This document shows, in pieces, positions 41,101-52,621 of a DNA stretch of 64,000 nucleotides. Source of the stretch: Klebsormidium nitens (taxonomy: Eukaryota > Streptophyta > Klebsormidiophyceae > Klebsormidiales > Klebsormidiaceae). The first letter of the stretch is position 1, and each line of letters opens with the position of its first letter. Location of the stretch: positions 37,949-101,948 of the forward strand of contig DF237277.1 of NCBI GenBank assembly GCA_000708835.1, read 5' to 3'. A program made the position numbers and the translations under genes. The notes under the pieces were generated by a model. The model ran no database searches, was not told the DNA's origin, and saw nothing but the letters and a program-made list of their open reading frames with translations.

Positions 41101-41659
41101 GAAGAGTCGGGTAGCCTTTGCGAAGATCACCTTCTCCAGGCCGCATATCTTGCTCCTCGACGAACCGTCCAACCATCTCGTGAGTGTCGGCCTTCCATGG
41201 CCCCCCACCTCTTCTCTTCTGTCGCCGCTCAATCCTGCTGAGAAAAGCTTGAAGGCTGGCTGACCTCTGCTGAACTGGTTTAGGTTTCTACGAATTGAGA
41301 CATATAGCCAAGTAATCTAAGTTGCCTTCTTTACGATCGTTGAATACAGTCACGTTTGAAACGCCAGTGCGTTCGCCGCTGTAAGCGCGTGGTAGCTTGT
41401 GGGCAAATCATCTGCCGAGCTTCTTGTTCTCATGCACCTTCTGTCCGTGTAGGATCTCGATGCGGTGGAAGCTCTGATTGCGGGGCTTGCGCTGTTCCAA
41501 GGGGGCGTCCTCATGGTCAGTCACGACCAGCACCTGATCTCAGGCAGCGTGGACGAGCTGTGGGTTGTGCACGATGGGACGGCAACCCCGTTCCACGGCA
41601 CCTTCGAGGAGTATAAACGGACGCTCGTAGATAAGCTGTTCTCAAAGAACAAAAAGTGA
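35177..41659 (+). CDS. ABCF3: ABC-F protein, ABCF3/GCN20 (plant GCN3) type
   Basis: Soluble twin-ATPase protein without membrane segments; relatives work with GCN1 on the ribosome to activate eIF2-alpha kinase GCN2. Fourteen phase-consistent exons give 747 residues: 35177-35266, 35601-35930, 36234-36432, 36640-36749, 36990-37141, 37628-37796, 38104-38232, 38633-38734, 39107-39214, 39647-39878, 40199-40353, 40690-40864, 41094-41179, 41453-41659. ABC domain 1: Walker [10 protein letters not shown], signature [15 protein letters not shown], Walker [14 protein letters not shown]-loop [10 protein letters not shown]. Linker: [22 protein letters not shown] domain 2: [57 protein letters not shown]. 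The N-terminal ~220 residues match the ABCF3-specific extension. The SHAREF form of the first H-loop (Ala for the usual Asp) is, as I recall, shared with plant homologues, so I do not treat it as damage. Confidence 0.97.
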
Positions 41660-44270
41660 GGTAACTCGCAATGTTTCGAGGGGACGGAGGATGCTGTTTG
41701 TAACGCCATGAGCTTTTGTGGGCTGAAAGCTCGCAATAACGTTTTTGAAGCACAAATGGGCACGCCTATTTTTTGTACTGCATTGCAATATTGTTCGACC
41801 TGGGCCGCCACGGGCTGCGGGGTCAGGAAGTTCTGACGTGAACTATCGTCCCGGCACTTGCTTCGAATGCATGTCTAAGCTGTGGCAACGGTGTAGCTAC
41901 CGGCGTCAGTGCGTGACAGGCCGTGCACGACATGATGCCATCCGAAGGCCTGTAGACCGATAACAACGTGTACACTCAAGGTGGCAGCGCGAGATGGTGA
42001 CCATGCAAGGACATTTGGTTTCGCACGAAATTCATGCAATAACTACGAATGCGTGCATGAACTTTCAATACAAATCATTTCCAGACGACGAAACCTATAG
42101 TGAGGTCGGAAGGGTCCGATCTGCTTTGAAGCCGTCCAAAGTCTAAACTTGAATGGCACACCTCTCACTGCATTGCATGGCTGTCCTCCTGATCAAGCGC
42201 AGAGTCACGTACTGAAACAGCCCATGGACGCCTCCGGTATAGACCCGGCATGAACACTTGTTTACGATATCCAGACTGAGCGCGAATTGCGCAGACCGCG
42301 CGTTTCCAATGCATGGGATTTTAGGGCTACGCCCGGGGGTGCACCGGCCTCGGACCCTGGGGCTCCCAGGTCAAGCCGGCTGTTTGTCAAAAGTCTGTTT
42401 TCACAGCTTATGCTTCCCGGACCTTAGCTATTTAGCTGCTTATGCAGTGGATCATGCGGTCGGTAGCTAGGACCTGTTGGAATAAAGTCAATTTCCAGCC
42501 ACTTGATGACCGTTCTATGCGCCAGTTTTGTAGAGGCCTTGTGGAACACCACTCTTCATGCTTCCTGCGCTGCCAATAGGGCAGCTCTTGGTTTCCAAAA
42601 CTTAAGAATATATTAGATGATCGAAGATAAAAGTCACAGAACTTTTTGTGCAAATGGGGCACAGTTTGGCCAAATGAACCTGTTAATTCTCACACAGATC
42701 AAAGTGGTTATGAAGCTCGCAGCCCGGGGCCCATTTTGCGATGTGCGCCCCAGCGTGCGCCCCTGATTTTGCCCCGGGGCGCAGGGAATCTCCTTGGGGC
42801 GCTATGCGCCCCAAAGTGCGTTCCGTCAGACACGCGTATGTAAGGTACTACCTAAATTCTAATACTCCAAGCTTAGAACAGTGACGTCAGCAGCTTGCAC
42901 TACTAGGTACCTAATAACGGACCGCACACCGCAGAGTGCACTCACGTGCACGCTGCCGAGTCCAGACTCCAGACTCCAAACTCCAGTTTACGTCACAAGC
43001 CTTACAGGATTCAACTTGAAAGGCCAATGATTAGCTTGTCCCATCTGATTCCCACAGGCTAGTAACTACCTAATTCTTGGGCGGCCGCTGCGCACTGCGC
43101 AGGTGGGGGGCGGGGGCGCGCGGACGGTGCCAATCCCCGATTCTTCCGGTGTCATGTTGCCGGGTTAGACCTCAAAACAACATCCGTGCTCCAAGCTCAA
43201 CCAAAAAAGTAAACCCATAGTTAACAAGCTCTACAAATCTGACACTCCTTGAGCGCCGAGGGTCGCGCGAGCGCTCGGTGCATTATGCAGCACTTACTAG
43301 TCGTAGGTACATGATGCAGATTGCACTTTCAAGTTTAGCCCGGTAACACTGAACTCTGTACCAGCACTCCATCACCGTGCTTGCTTTAGGTGCAATCCCA
43401 GGAATCTAGGGACCAGGATAGCTACGGTATTACCTAGGTAGCTATGCATGCCACAGCTCGTGAAAGGTGAGCACATAGGAATGAGTGGGGCCCGTAGGCC
43501 CTCAGTTTCTAGGGCGCATTGGCTTTTACTAGCAAAAGTAGGGCTACTAGGGGACGGCAACTTCAGTACCCGTAACAGAATAGTTAGCTCTCAATCACTA
43601 CCCTTAACAAATTACAATGCGATTCCTGCAGATATTGGAAGGTCCTTGCAGTCCCTTAGGAAGCCGTAGATATCTGGCATTCTGCTGCTCGCATGCCCAT
43701 CTTTCGAACTGGCTTGGATTCACTTCCAGTTGGCAAGTCTTGCTTGATTCTAGTCAGGCTGGCCGTGACCCGCTTGAAAGTAAGCGCCGCGGGGGTGCCT
43801 CAGCTCTGCCTCAGTCGCTTCCGAAGGAAAACAGACGTAGAGAGATTGTAGGACGCATCTGCAGCCAAGTATTAATGTACTTGTGAAGTTCGTATTCCAA
43901 CGCTGGAGCTGCAGCAGAACAAAAAGAGATCAAGGCAAGCTTTTGGGCCCTTGGCAAATCTGTCAAGCAATAACCAGGACAGAATCAGCAGCCGCAATTA
44001 TGTTGGCGGGGGGGCTATACGACACGCTCCTCATGATGCTGAAGCGGTGGTTAGCCCCATCATGTTTGTGGAAGCAGCCCTCTCAAGATGACTTGACGTG
44101 AGTGCTTTGCATTTGCCTTGCCTTTGGTCTTTGCGTTCTTGTATCAGATTCTGATGTGGCAGGCCTGTCCATTCATGTGGCCATGATGCTGAGAGCAGCG
44201 GTGGTCTGGTGGTGATGTTCACCAGGATTCAAAAGCGGTACAAGAGCTTGTGTAACACTATAAATCTGGA
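41660..44270. other. Intergenic, ABCF3 3' region
   Basis: About 2.6 kb with no recognisable gene on either strand. Within it, 42721-42820 is a GC-rich patch with three direct copies of TGCGCCCC (42744, 42756 and 42804) and two inverted GGGGCGC copies between them, able to fold back. The sequence from 42.84 to 43.45 kb repeatedly contains TAGGTA/TACCTA. Neither has an assignable function. Confidence 0.45.
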
Positions 44271-44274
44271 CACG

Positions 44275-44350
44275 AATTAAGAGCGGCCGTTTGAAGAGCG
44301 GCGCCGGTCTTGAATAGTGTCCGCTTTCACACCGGCGGCGCTCTTAAAAC
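44275..44350. repeat. Foldback repeat, possibly related to a second copy near 49.58-49.70 kb
   Basis: AAGAGCGGCGCCGG at 44294-44307 is inverted, with one mismatch, at 44332-44345, leaving a 24-base loop. A segment at about 49586-49692 shares AGAGCGGC at one end, GCTCTTAAAAC at the other, and an internal CAGTACG motif also found at 44428. The two look like diverged members of one small element family, but alignment by eye is not conclusive. Confidence 0.35.
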
Positions 44351-44889
44351 AGCATCGCTTTAAGGGCGCCGTTGCTCTAAATGCACATGATTGAAATAAG
44401 GACGATTTTGGCTGAAATGTCCGGTTTTCCAGTACGAAACATACTGAAAACCCGCAAATTAAGAGCGCTAGGAATCTTAAACCGGAATCAGACGGGGTCA
44501 AGTGTGATTAAGTGCGCTACGTTGTCCTACCTAGCGGAATTTTCTATCTACTGTTGGGTGCGTCTACGTTGAGCTCTCATGCTTCTTACGACCCTGATCA
44601 CAGCGAGGCATTGACACGAAGAGGGGCCCACAGCTGGCGCGGACCATAAACTGCGTAAAGTGCTACTGTATTGATACCTTCTTCACGTCCTTGTGCGTTG
44701 ACCTGGCCTCAACTCTTGCCACGTGCCTTGCTCTTCCGGGGAATAAGTGCTCTAACTTCTGATCCATTTTGGTGCTCAGGTCCCACGCCTCGCGATCCGC
44801 AATCATTGGTGTACCGAACTGCAGAACGAAAAATTGCATTTGTCCTCCAGTGCGATCAATGCACGTCTGACAACTGATACATACAAAGT

Positions 44890-45600
44890 TCCGTGCGCGC
44901 GCGAGAGGGCGCGCGTGGACGCATCTCTGGAAGACGTTCCGCTCTACCACCGGCTCCTCGGCCCTTTTGAAACTGCGCGAACAAACATGACGACATCAGC
45001 TGCTTGATTGATTTTTCCGTGATCGTGCGCACGAAAGGGGCGCAGCCCAATCACGTACCCGTTCCGTGTCACTCTTCACGTCCGCCGGCCGCTGGCCGCT
45101 CGTGCTCGCAGGACTGCAAGAACGAGCATGACGTCAGCAGGTGGCGAAAATGTCAGAAGCAATTGTGCTCGAGCCAGCCCGGTCTTGCGCGCACGCGGAA
45201 AGTGGCGCGGCCCAAATAGACGTCCTGCTCCATGGCACCTGCCGCTCACGGTTGCAGATTTGCGCAAGAGGAGATGACGTCAGCATGGGCGAAATGACAG
45301 TATTAGCTTTGGTCAAACCCCCATCCCGTGTTTGCGCGCGTGGGGGGGACGAGGCCCAAAAAAACGGTCTGGCCCCACGGCCACCGACCGCTCGCGGTCG
45401 CAGAACTGCGAGCAAGAATGACGTCAGCAAGCGCGACCACATAAGAACAATCTCGGTCGAGCTCTCCCCATCTGCGCCGGCGTGCGGGAGCGGCGCAACC
45501 TGGACGCGTCCCCGATAACCTACTTCTAGCGGCTGCTCGCCATCGGAACCACGCAAGCAAACGTGACATTAGCAAGCGCGGTCTAAGCTTGTTTACGATC
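44890..45600. repeat. Tandem array of about five diverged ~145-bp units carrying TGACGTCA
   Basis: Equivalent points of the units fall at 44988, 45129, 45275, 45419 and 45564, i.e. 141, 146, 144 and 145 bp apart. Three units keep the palindrome TGACGTCA followed by GCA; the outer two have decayed forms. Each unit also holds a block like GGTCGCAGAACTGCG and a G/C-rich block like GGCGCGGCCCAA. On the minus strand the unit reads as a small exon after a CAG: VLRPRAVGGRGARPFF in one, VLRARAASGRRT in another. The same pattern occurs once more at 46347-46425. Duplication of an exon with its intron is the simplest explanation. Confidence 0.7.
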
Positions 45601-46346
45601 GGCTGCCACCTTTTCTTGGCTGGGTGCGACAAAACGTGACGACAAAAGAGAAGTTCTACTCAGCACGACAGCCGCAAAGAATGCAAGTCTTCCGATGGGG
45701 ACGCTAACCCTCAGATGGTGGTGGTGATTGATTTGAAATGGCACTGAATGCTTACCACGTTTCCAATAAGCAGCTGCGTCATCCTAGAGCTCCTCCTCGC
45801 CTTCGCTTGCTTGGCGGCAGAGGCGACCTGCCATCAGGACGAAAACTCTGTTGAGTAGACAGATTACCTGACCTACATAATGCGAAATTGACGCTGCTGC
45901 ATCTAATCCGTATGAATCTCTCACAATCCATTGTTGGACAATTCACATGCGAAGACAGACACAATTTGAGTCAAGCTTGCAAACGCGTTCTGATCAGCGA
46001 CACGATCGGAGCAGTGAGCCGTTACTTACTTCCTGCAAAGTTTGAGATTCACGACCTCGCTTTCCAGCATACAAAAGGATGGAAGGTCGGTAAAAAGCAA
46101 GGAAGATTAGAAGATGAAATGGATTGCGAATCTTCACATCCCTGTGCGTCGACCTTGCCAATGCCGCCTGGACTTCTTTCTGCCAGAGTTTCTTTTCTGT
46201 AGCGCGCTTCAGGATACCGCATCTATGCTGACGACAGTGTCACGCCGCAGAATCGGCATACACCTCATGTTAATTACCGCGTGCAGAATGAAAAGGCGCA
46301 TTCTTTTTCGATCGAATCAATCAAACGTCCGACGACAAATACTTAC

Positions 46347-46425
46347 AGAGCTTGTGCGCGCGCAGCCTTGACGGAGCCGAGGAAGAAGTTCTCCTCCACA
46401 TCATTGGCTGCTCGCCCTCGTAGAA
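46347..46425 (-). other. Exon-like segment, probable parent of the 145-bp array
   Basis: On the minus strand, a tgctcacgcag acceptor precedes 79 bases that end at a good donor (gtaagt). One frame reads LRGRAANDVEENFFLG then VKAARAQAL, without stops. Its start (LRGRAA) and end (RAQ) match the units of the tandem array 0.8-1.4 kb further along the same strand. It lies about 0.5 kb downstream of the kinesin-like exons and may belong to that gene's tail, but no linking exon could be shown. Confidence 0.4.
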
Positions 46426-46910
46426 CTGCGTGAGCACACGTGACCCAGCAATCTGCCCGAGCATGAACAGTGCTTCAAGACGAGGCGACAGAAGCAGCAG
46501 GTCAGACAGGAGCAGGGCTTGTCCTACTCCAGCTTGACCCTCCGTTACATCAAATATCCAACTTTGATACTGAGGACTTGCAGAAACTTTAAACCAAACA
46601 GGACACGCTCAATCAGCTCAAGCCTGCCCGCAGCCGGAAAGCCGTATCCACAATCTTTGCCTCCGCAACTTTTACAGGCAAGACACTGACAAGGCGCAAA
46701 AGTTAGACATGAAGTTAGGTCCGCGGCCTTAGATCCTCATATTCAACTTTCCCTCCGTCATTCTGATGCTCAATTTCTATTCAAGAGTTTCGTTGACAGA
46801 ACACAACAATTTTTCGACGCCATTCTGGTCCACAACCAAGAATTTGACCCCGAGTGTTCATACACATGACCGAGCGGACCGGAAGAGCACTTGGTTGTTG
46901 GACACGTCAC

Positions 46911-47999
46911 CTTGTTGTATCCTCGTGGCGCGGCCCACCCAGGGGAGCGTGTTCTGCATTGCTCAGCTGCTGCTCGGCGGGGCTCATGTCGACAATAAGA
47001 GCGGTCTGACACGCGCCTCCCAAAGATTCCTGGAACGATCTTGTAACTGGTATCAGTGGGTCAACTGATATAGGAAACAAAGTCTGTAGCAGAATTTCTC
47101 TATTATATGTACCAGGATCCAATCAATGGTTTCCAATCCGAACTTCATTTGGAGGCACTGGCGTGATTTGACCGTCAGCGGTGCGTATTGGCAGCAACGT
47201 CAAAAACGATCAGAAGGAAGATTGGAGCTGTTGGCAAATCTCTAGAATATCAGATTACCAATTGACTGACAAGTCCTGGGTCTTAACAGTGCACTTTGAC
47301 TATGGGGCCCCAGATCAAACAACCGAGAGGTATAAATTGCTCTGCCGTCTGAGATGGACAGGATCGGCGAGGCCTTGCAAGAAACCCGCGAGAAAAGAAC
47401 AGATCGGGCGAAAAATGTTAGGTGCGAATAACCTATGACACATTCGCAGAAGCACCAAAAAGCAAGGTAAGTAACTCATGCCCACAGAAACCTCTTTGGC
47501 CATAACATTCCGGCCCCACCTTGAGCAGCTGACGATGAGCTTGCTATTGCTATAGGACACGTGGCCCTTCCCATCGACCAGCGCGCGGATGCAGCTGCGC
47601 AGCGCAAACAGGCTCTTGTAAATATCCGTGGGCTCGAGATTGCGCACCGTGCGCACGTACATTGCGAGCGCGCTGATTCTCCCCAGGTCAATCAGCGACA
47701 GTTTCTGCAGCAACGCGCATGCCCGTCAGACTGCGCGCTGCGCGTGGTCCTTTCGATGGAATTCTGGGGAAAGACACGGGTCAGGCTCCGAGTGGAAGGG
47801 AGATAATTGCTGTGAGCGGCGGGCATGCTGATGCCAGTCGCCACGGTGTGTGTGGTATAATTTTGATGAAGACGCATGGATGTCAATGATGTCAGCGACT
47901 TACCTGGATGGCCAGGACCATGACGCCCAGATCGCACGTGCTCTCCAGCATTGTATGCACCTTCCCCGCTCCCGTCGCGCCGTAACAGAAGACAGAGGC
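46911..47999 (-). pseudogene. Kinesin motor-domain remnant (switch I missing, P-loop and switch II altered)
   Basis: Three exon-like blocks splice in frame on the minus strand. Block 1 (47999-47904) reads ASVFCYGATGAGKVHTML, the kinesin P-loop region, but the nucleotide-binding Thr of GKT is Val. Block 2 (47704-47520) reads KLSLIDL, where kinesins have DLAGSERA; here it is DLGRISALA, so switch II is lost. It then recovers as DIYKSLFALRSCIRALVDG and HVSYSNSKL. Block 3 (47039-46911) reads SFQESLGGACQTALIV and DMSPAEQ, the usual alpha-4/alpha-6 region. Blocks 1 and 2 join directly, so about 110 residues including switch I (NxxSSRSH) are gone. The frame is open across all three. The pattern resembles kinesin-8 best. 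Either a pseudogene or a non-motor derivative. A possible extra exon lies at 48647-48599 (DEQDDKLRRLISVLGQ). Confidence 0.7.
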
Positions 48000-50900
48000 C
48001 TTGCGCCCTTCAAAAGCTCAACCGGGAGAGCAGCACTGTTGAAGGAGAATGGAAATTACATAGACTTCAGCTTAAGGGCTGGGCTTCTGGAGTAGAATTG
48101 CAGAGCAACAGCCTGATCAGGAAGCACGATTCTTTCCCACGTGTGAATCCTCGACAAGCGATCTGATGCATTTAACACAATCTGCTCCTGACAGAGCCCC
48201 TGTTCTTTTTAGGCTGCAAGCTTCTGCTAGGCATTCTGCTCAAACAGATCCCATCGTGAGTATCTGAAAATGTAAGATGGAAAAGAGAAAGCTGCACTCA
48301 TGCTAAAAACAGTGGAAATGCTTGAAAGTGGCAGGTCGCATAGGCCGGCCTTGCAATGGTTACACAGAAGAATCCAACTCAAAGGAGACGATAGTGGCAC
48401 ATTGATCACATATGCCGGTGACTGTTTGTCAAGAGTCTAAGTTGGTCTCAGTCCTGACTCACACAAATTGAATGTTCACTTGCATTTGCTTGAAGATGAC
48501 GAGCTGGCTAGCCACAAAAAGTCAAAGAAAGAGATTTAAATCCTACGCAAACTCTTCTAAATGCCCACACAGTTTCTTGTTCTGTTGTGCCCTCACCTGG
48601 CCCAGAACCGATATCAATCTGCGCAGCTTGTCGTCCTGTTCGTCTACCTTGCATGTAGGCCTATTCACTTTGCTTGAAGACCTGCATGCAACTGCATGAA
48701 GGCAAAGTAGATCGACGTCTTCGTGGGATCTGCCAGATGTACGCCTTTTTCCATGGAAAACATGCTTTGCGAGCTTGCATCTTTCTTTACCAATGATCCT
48801 CCTGTCTGCACCTGGCACCTTTGAGTCTTTTGGCTTCTGCTGCTACACACCAGTAACACTCTCTGAGTGAGCAGGAACCCTGCGTGGGACCGCCTGACAT
48901 CAGCTCACTTCAAGACTAGAAGACTAGGTATATGGTCAGTTGCGAAGGCGTTTAGCATTGCGCTCTCGTGAGCATTGCGCCTTCCCTCCTTGTTTGCTGA
49001 GCTCTGAATTCAGGAAGGAATGGCTGAGCTGAGGAGCTTTCAATCCTGGCAAACTTTGCTCTGAAGTTGCTTGCAGCTTGAACTTGAAGCTCATTCAATA
49101 TTGCGCCCAGAGTGTGCAAGCCCCTTCAAAAACGAAACCCTAAAATACCACCTCGTTGAGGGTCCTGACTCCTTTATGGAACCTGCGAAGCGTTTCGTGC
49201 TGTGATATGACTTGTAGACTGTGACGCTGTCGCAACGCTCTAGAAACAGGGTGTAACCCTAGTCTGGTAAACCGTAAAGTATGCGCAGTGGGCTTTGATT
49301 CAATGCCAAACCTGCATGCAAAACCCTAGTCCGGCGCGGCGCCAGCCTGGCCCGCACGAATGCCGGCGCGGCCGGCGCATGCCCGGCCACGCGCAGCAGC
49401 GCGGCCAGGCTCACGGCACTGGCCGCTCAAGCCGCGCTCATAACCGGTCCGGTATATATTGGCCTTGTTTACACGAGAAAGGCGGTCTACTTGAAGTTTA
49501 GTGCGGCAATGTACTTGATCTACCTTATGATGAGAAGATGACGTAAGGTCGCCTCCGTCCTTAAAATAGAGCTTTACCCGTTTCAGAGCGGCGGCGACAT
49601 GAAAGAGAGGCCGTTTGAGAATTCAGTACGTTTCGTACTTAGTTGTCTGGTTTTTCAGTACGGTCCCGTCCTACTTGACCGCTCTTAAAACGGGTCAAGG
49701 TTTATAGTGTAAGAGAGTGAAGGGAGTCCGGTCCTTTGCAGTTGTTGACTTATTGACAGAGCTTTGCTGCTCCCTGAGTGATTTCCGGCTTGAAAAGAAA
49801 GATCTAGGTGTAAGTGAGCCATCTGCAGAAATATGACACGATGGACTGCCTAAGATGCACGGGTCTGTCCAATAGAATAGGAGGCCTCCAATGGCAAACA
49901 CACGGTGAATTTTGGCCTTGACACTGCTAAGGAACTTGAGGGTCAGCTGGCAGCATGTTGGACTCTGAAACACTGCCAGCAATCCTAGGAGGTTTGTCAT
50001 TCCAAAGATTTGTTAGGAGGACAAGCATTAATCTCTGTCTGGGACAGACGTGTAGCACTCTATCTCGCCTGGTTCCCTTCTTGGCTACCTGATTGTTGAG
50101 GGTCAATTTGAGCAATCTTTTGAAGCCAAAGCTCGGCAGCCTAAGCAGACATTGACAGCCTCCTTACGTTAAGGTTGAAGGCCGCTTCTTCATAAGCATC
50201 AACATCTTTAATGACGTATGACTTTCAGGTGCAAACGCTCTTCTTTTCAGACGTCCTATTCTGAGAGTCTTTGCTCGTTGGTTGGCAGGCAAGAAAGCGC
50301 GAAAGTGAGCGATGCAACTCGACCAAAAGCGGAAGCCTCGGACCTCCCAAAGGACTGCACAACTCGAAAGCAAGGACGTGCTGCTAGAGCCGGGTAAGAC
50401 TGTTGAAAGGGGCAGCGGATATGAGCACGTTAAGCTCGAATCTTTTGGCCTTTTTGAGTCAAGAGCTTCTGTGCGGAACATGTAAGCACTGGCTTGATGG
50501 TGCCAGTCAGCCGCTGTGAGAACCTGTGGAGGAACATGAACTTCAGTTTCTTTGTTTCGAACCCTACACCGACTTTGCAAGCAGCTGAAGCCTGCCAGGG
50601 CATGCATGGGAGACACACACGTAGTCCCACAGTGATGGAAAGTCTTGACCAACCAGTGAGATTTTGGCCGAGGGCGGAGATACTGGTCATGCAGCCCTTG
50701 AATTCTACTATCAGCCAAGCGAAAGCGACCGGGTGACTAGACAGTCAGGTTGAGTTGTGCGCGCACAGAGTACCTACTGGTGTTGGGGTCAACACTGCGA
50801 AACTGGAGTCCCTTTTCTCCTTCCACAGCTTCCATCAGCTCCTCAGTGTCTGACACACAAACGTCAGGCTGTACTTGTGGGAATGCCGTCAAACACACTG

Positions 50901-51071
50901 CTCGCAAGGACCGGGCCAGTTCTGATCCGAATTTGTCATGTGGCCCTGTCTATCCCGCGACGGTCACTCCGGTAAATCCCTGTTTTAGCCGTAAGTGGCT
51001 GCTTCTTCCGGTTGCCAAACGAAGATAGCGTTCTTGGCATACTTACTCATCATAGCTCTTGACTTGTGCAG
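48000..51071. other. Mostly gene-free stretch between kinesin remnant and decarboxylase
   Basis: About 3 kb without a recognisable domain. Plant telobox motifs (AAACCCTA) occur at about 49134 and 49320. A strongly GC-rich, self-complementary block (GCGCGGCCGGCGC repeats) spans about 49328-49430. A minus-strand open frame of 184 codons at 50164-50718 has no recognisable motif. The 5' exon(s) and promoter of the decarboxylase should lie in the last kilobase, but I could not fix them. Confidence 0.4.
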
Positions 51072-52621
51072 TAGAGGTGACGCAGTTTCCGAAGGCCCCA
51101 TTCTGCCGTCCGAGTACTGCCAGCAACGCCTCGACGCCTTATACGAGCGCGTCTCTGCCTGCCGCGAGGAGTTCATCGGCTATCCGCTCAACCTCGACTT
51201 CGACTACAGCGAAGTCCTCGCCCCTTTCCTGCGCTTCTCTCTAAATAACGTCGGCGATCCGTATCAGCGCGTGCCCACCAACCTAAGTGCGCTGCAAACT
51301 CACGACTTCGAGCGCGAGGTTCTGGAGATCTTCTGCGGGCTGACGGGGGGATCCCCCGCTGACGTGTCGGGGTACGTCACTAACGGGGGCACCGAGGGCA
51401 ACATGTATGGGCTGTACTTGGCGCGCGAGGTGCTGCCACGTGGCATCGTCTACTTCTCCGACGCGTGTCATTACAGTGTCTTCAAAATCTTGCGGGTACT
51501 CCAGATGAGGAGTGTGCGGATCCGGACCGACGGGCGGGGCGAGATGGACTACAACCACCTGCGAGAAACCTTACAGGTACGTTGAAATAAGCGGTCTCGA
51601 AAATCTGATTGAAAGTGAAAATTGATACTTGATTTATATGCCTCCGTCCTTCTGGGCTGCTTAAAGACCGGCCAATTCTGTTGTACCAGCTTCGAAGCGG
51701 ACCACGGAAGCCCGCGTCCGTCCGCTTGTTGCGTTAGCCAGCGCTGGCGGATCGATGCAAAGCGCCGACGGAACGAAGCGTTTTCATTTGGTGCCGATGT
51801 CAACTTTAAATGGAGATAGGGTAAAAGATTACTATCTGCATTCGAAGTAAGGCATGCGGGAGCTTCTTTCTTTCGCCGATGTGTTTTGCTCATACCATCG
51901 CATCGGCGTTCGAACCCGCTGCCGCAAGTGTGGTGTTACATTGACAAACCAGAGTTAACGGTAAGACTTTGGGAAAACCGTTTTGACATCCCCGTCCCTG
52001 TCGCAGGCCAATCGCGACTTGCCGGCCATTGTCTTCGCCAACATCGGCTCCACCATGACGGGCGCCATCGACAGCCTGCCGCGCATCAAAGCCGCCGTCT
52101 CCGAGGCGGCCACATGCCGCTCGTACATTCACTGCGACGCGGCGCTGAGCGGCTTCGTGCTGCCCTTCGCCCCCAATCCGCAGCCCTTTGGCTTTTCAGA
52201 CGGCGCCGATAGCATATCCGTTAGCGGCCACAAGCTTATCGGTTCGCCGATCCCCTGCGGCGTGGTCCTCGCACGGCGCTGCCACGTGGAGGGCATTGGC
52301 AGCAACATTGAGTATGTGGGCGCGCTAGACACGACGCTCTCGGGCTCGCGCAACGGTCTCACCCCGCTAGTGCTGTGGTACGCTTTTCGCAGTCGGGGCA
52401 TTCGAACGGTCCGGGACATGGTGCGCAGGGCCCTCGACGTGGCGGCATATGCCACGGAGCAACTGCGCGCGGCGGGCGTCGACGCGTGGCGGCACGAGAA
52501 CTCACTCATTGTCGTCTTTCCCCGCCCCTCGGAGTGCCTTGTCAAGCGCTGGCACCTCGCTGCCCAAGCAGACATCGCGCATCTAGTTACGATGCCGCAC
52601 GTCAGCCGGAATCAGGGTTGA
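51072..52621 (+). CDS. SDC: PLP-dependent group II decarboxylase, plant serine/histidine decarboxylase type (5' partial)
   Basis: Removes the carboxyl group of an amino acid using pyridoxal phosphate; plant serine decarboxylase makes ethanolamine for choline and phospholipids. Two exons are certain: 51072-51576 and 52007-52621, phase-consistent. Exon A carries GYPLNLDFDY, FSLNNVGDPYQR, then GYVTNGGTEGN (phosphate-binding loop) and SDACHYSVFKILR. Exon B carries NIGSTMTGAIDSL, YIHCDAALSGF (PLP-ring Asp), SVSGHKLIGSPIPCGV (Schiff-base Lys) and SGSRNG. Exon A begins with the third base of a codon, so a 5' exon with the start is missing. The C-terminus stops at MPHVSRNQG, about 30-40 residues short of plant enzymes, through an in-frame TGA. 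Coding exons are markedly GC-rich compared with the surroundings. Substrate (Ser or His) cannot be decided here. Confidence 0.88.

Noticed and set aside
50164-50718. 184-codon minus-strand open frame as a gene
   Set aside because: No domain, no splice logic and no neighbouring matching exons; it lies where the plus-strand decarboxylase promoter and 5' exon should be.
51905-51920. T-loop-like GTTCGAACC as part of a tRNA gene
   Set aside because: No matching acceptor stem or anticodon arm could be folded around it; it lies in the decarboxylase intron.
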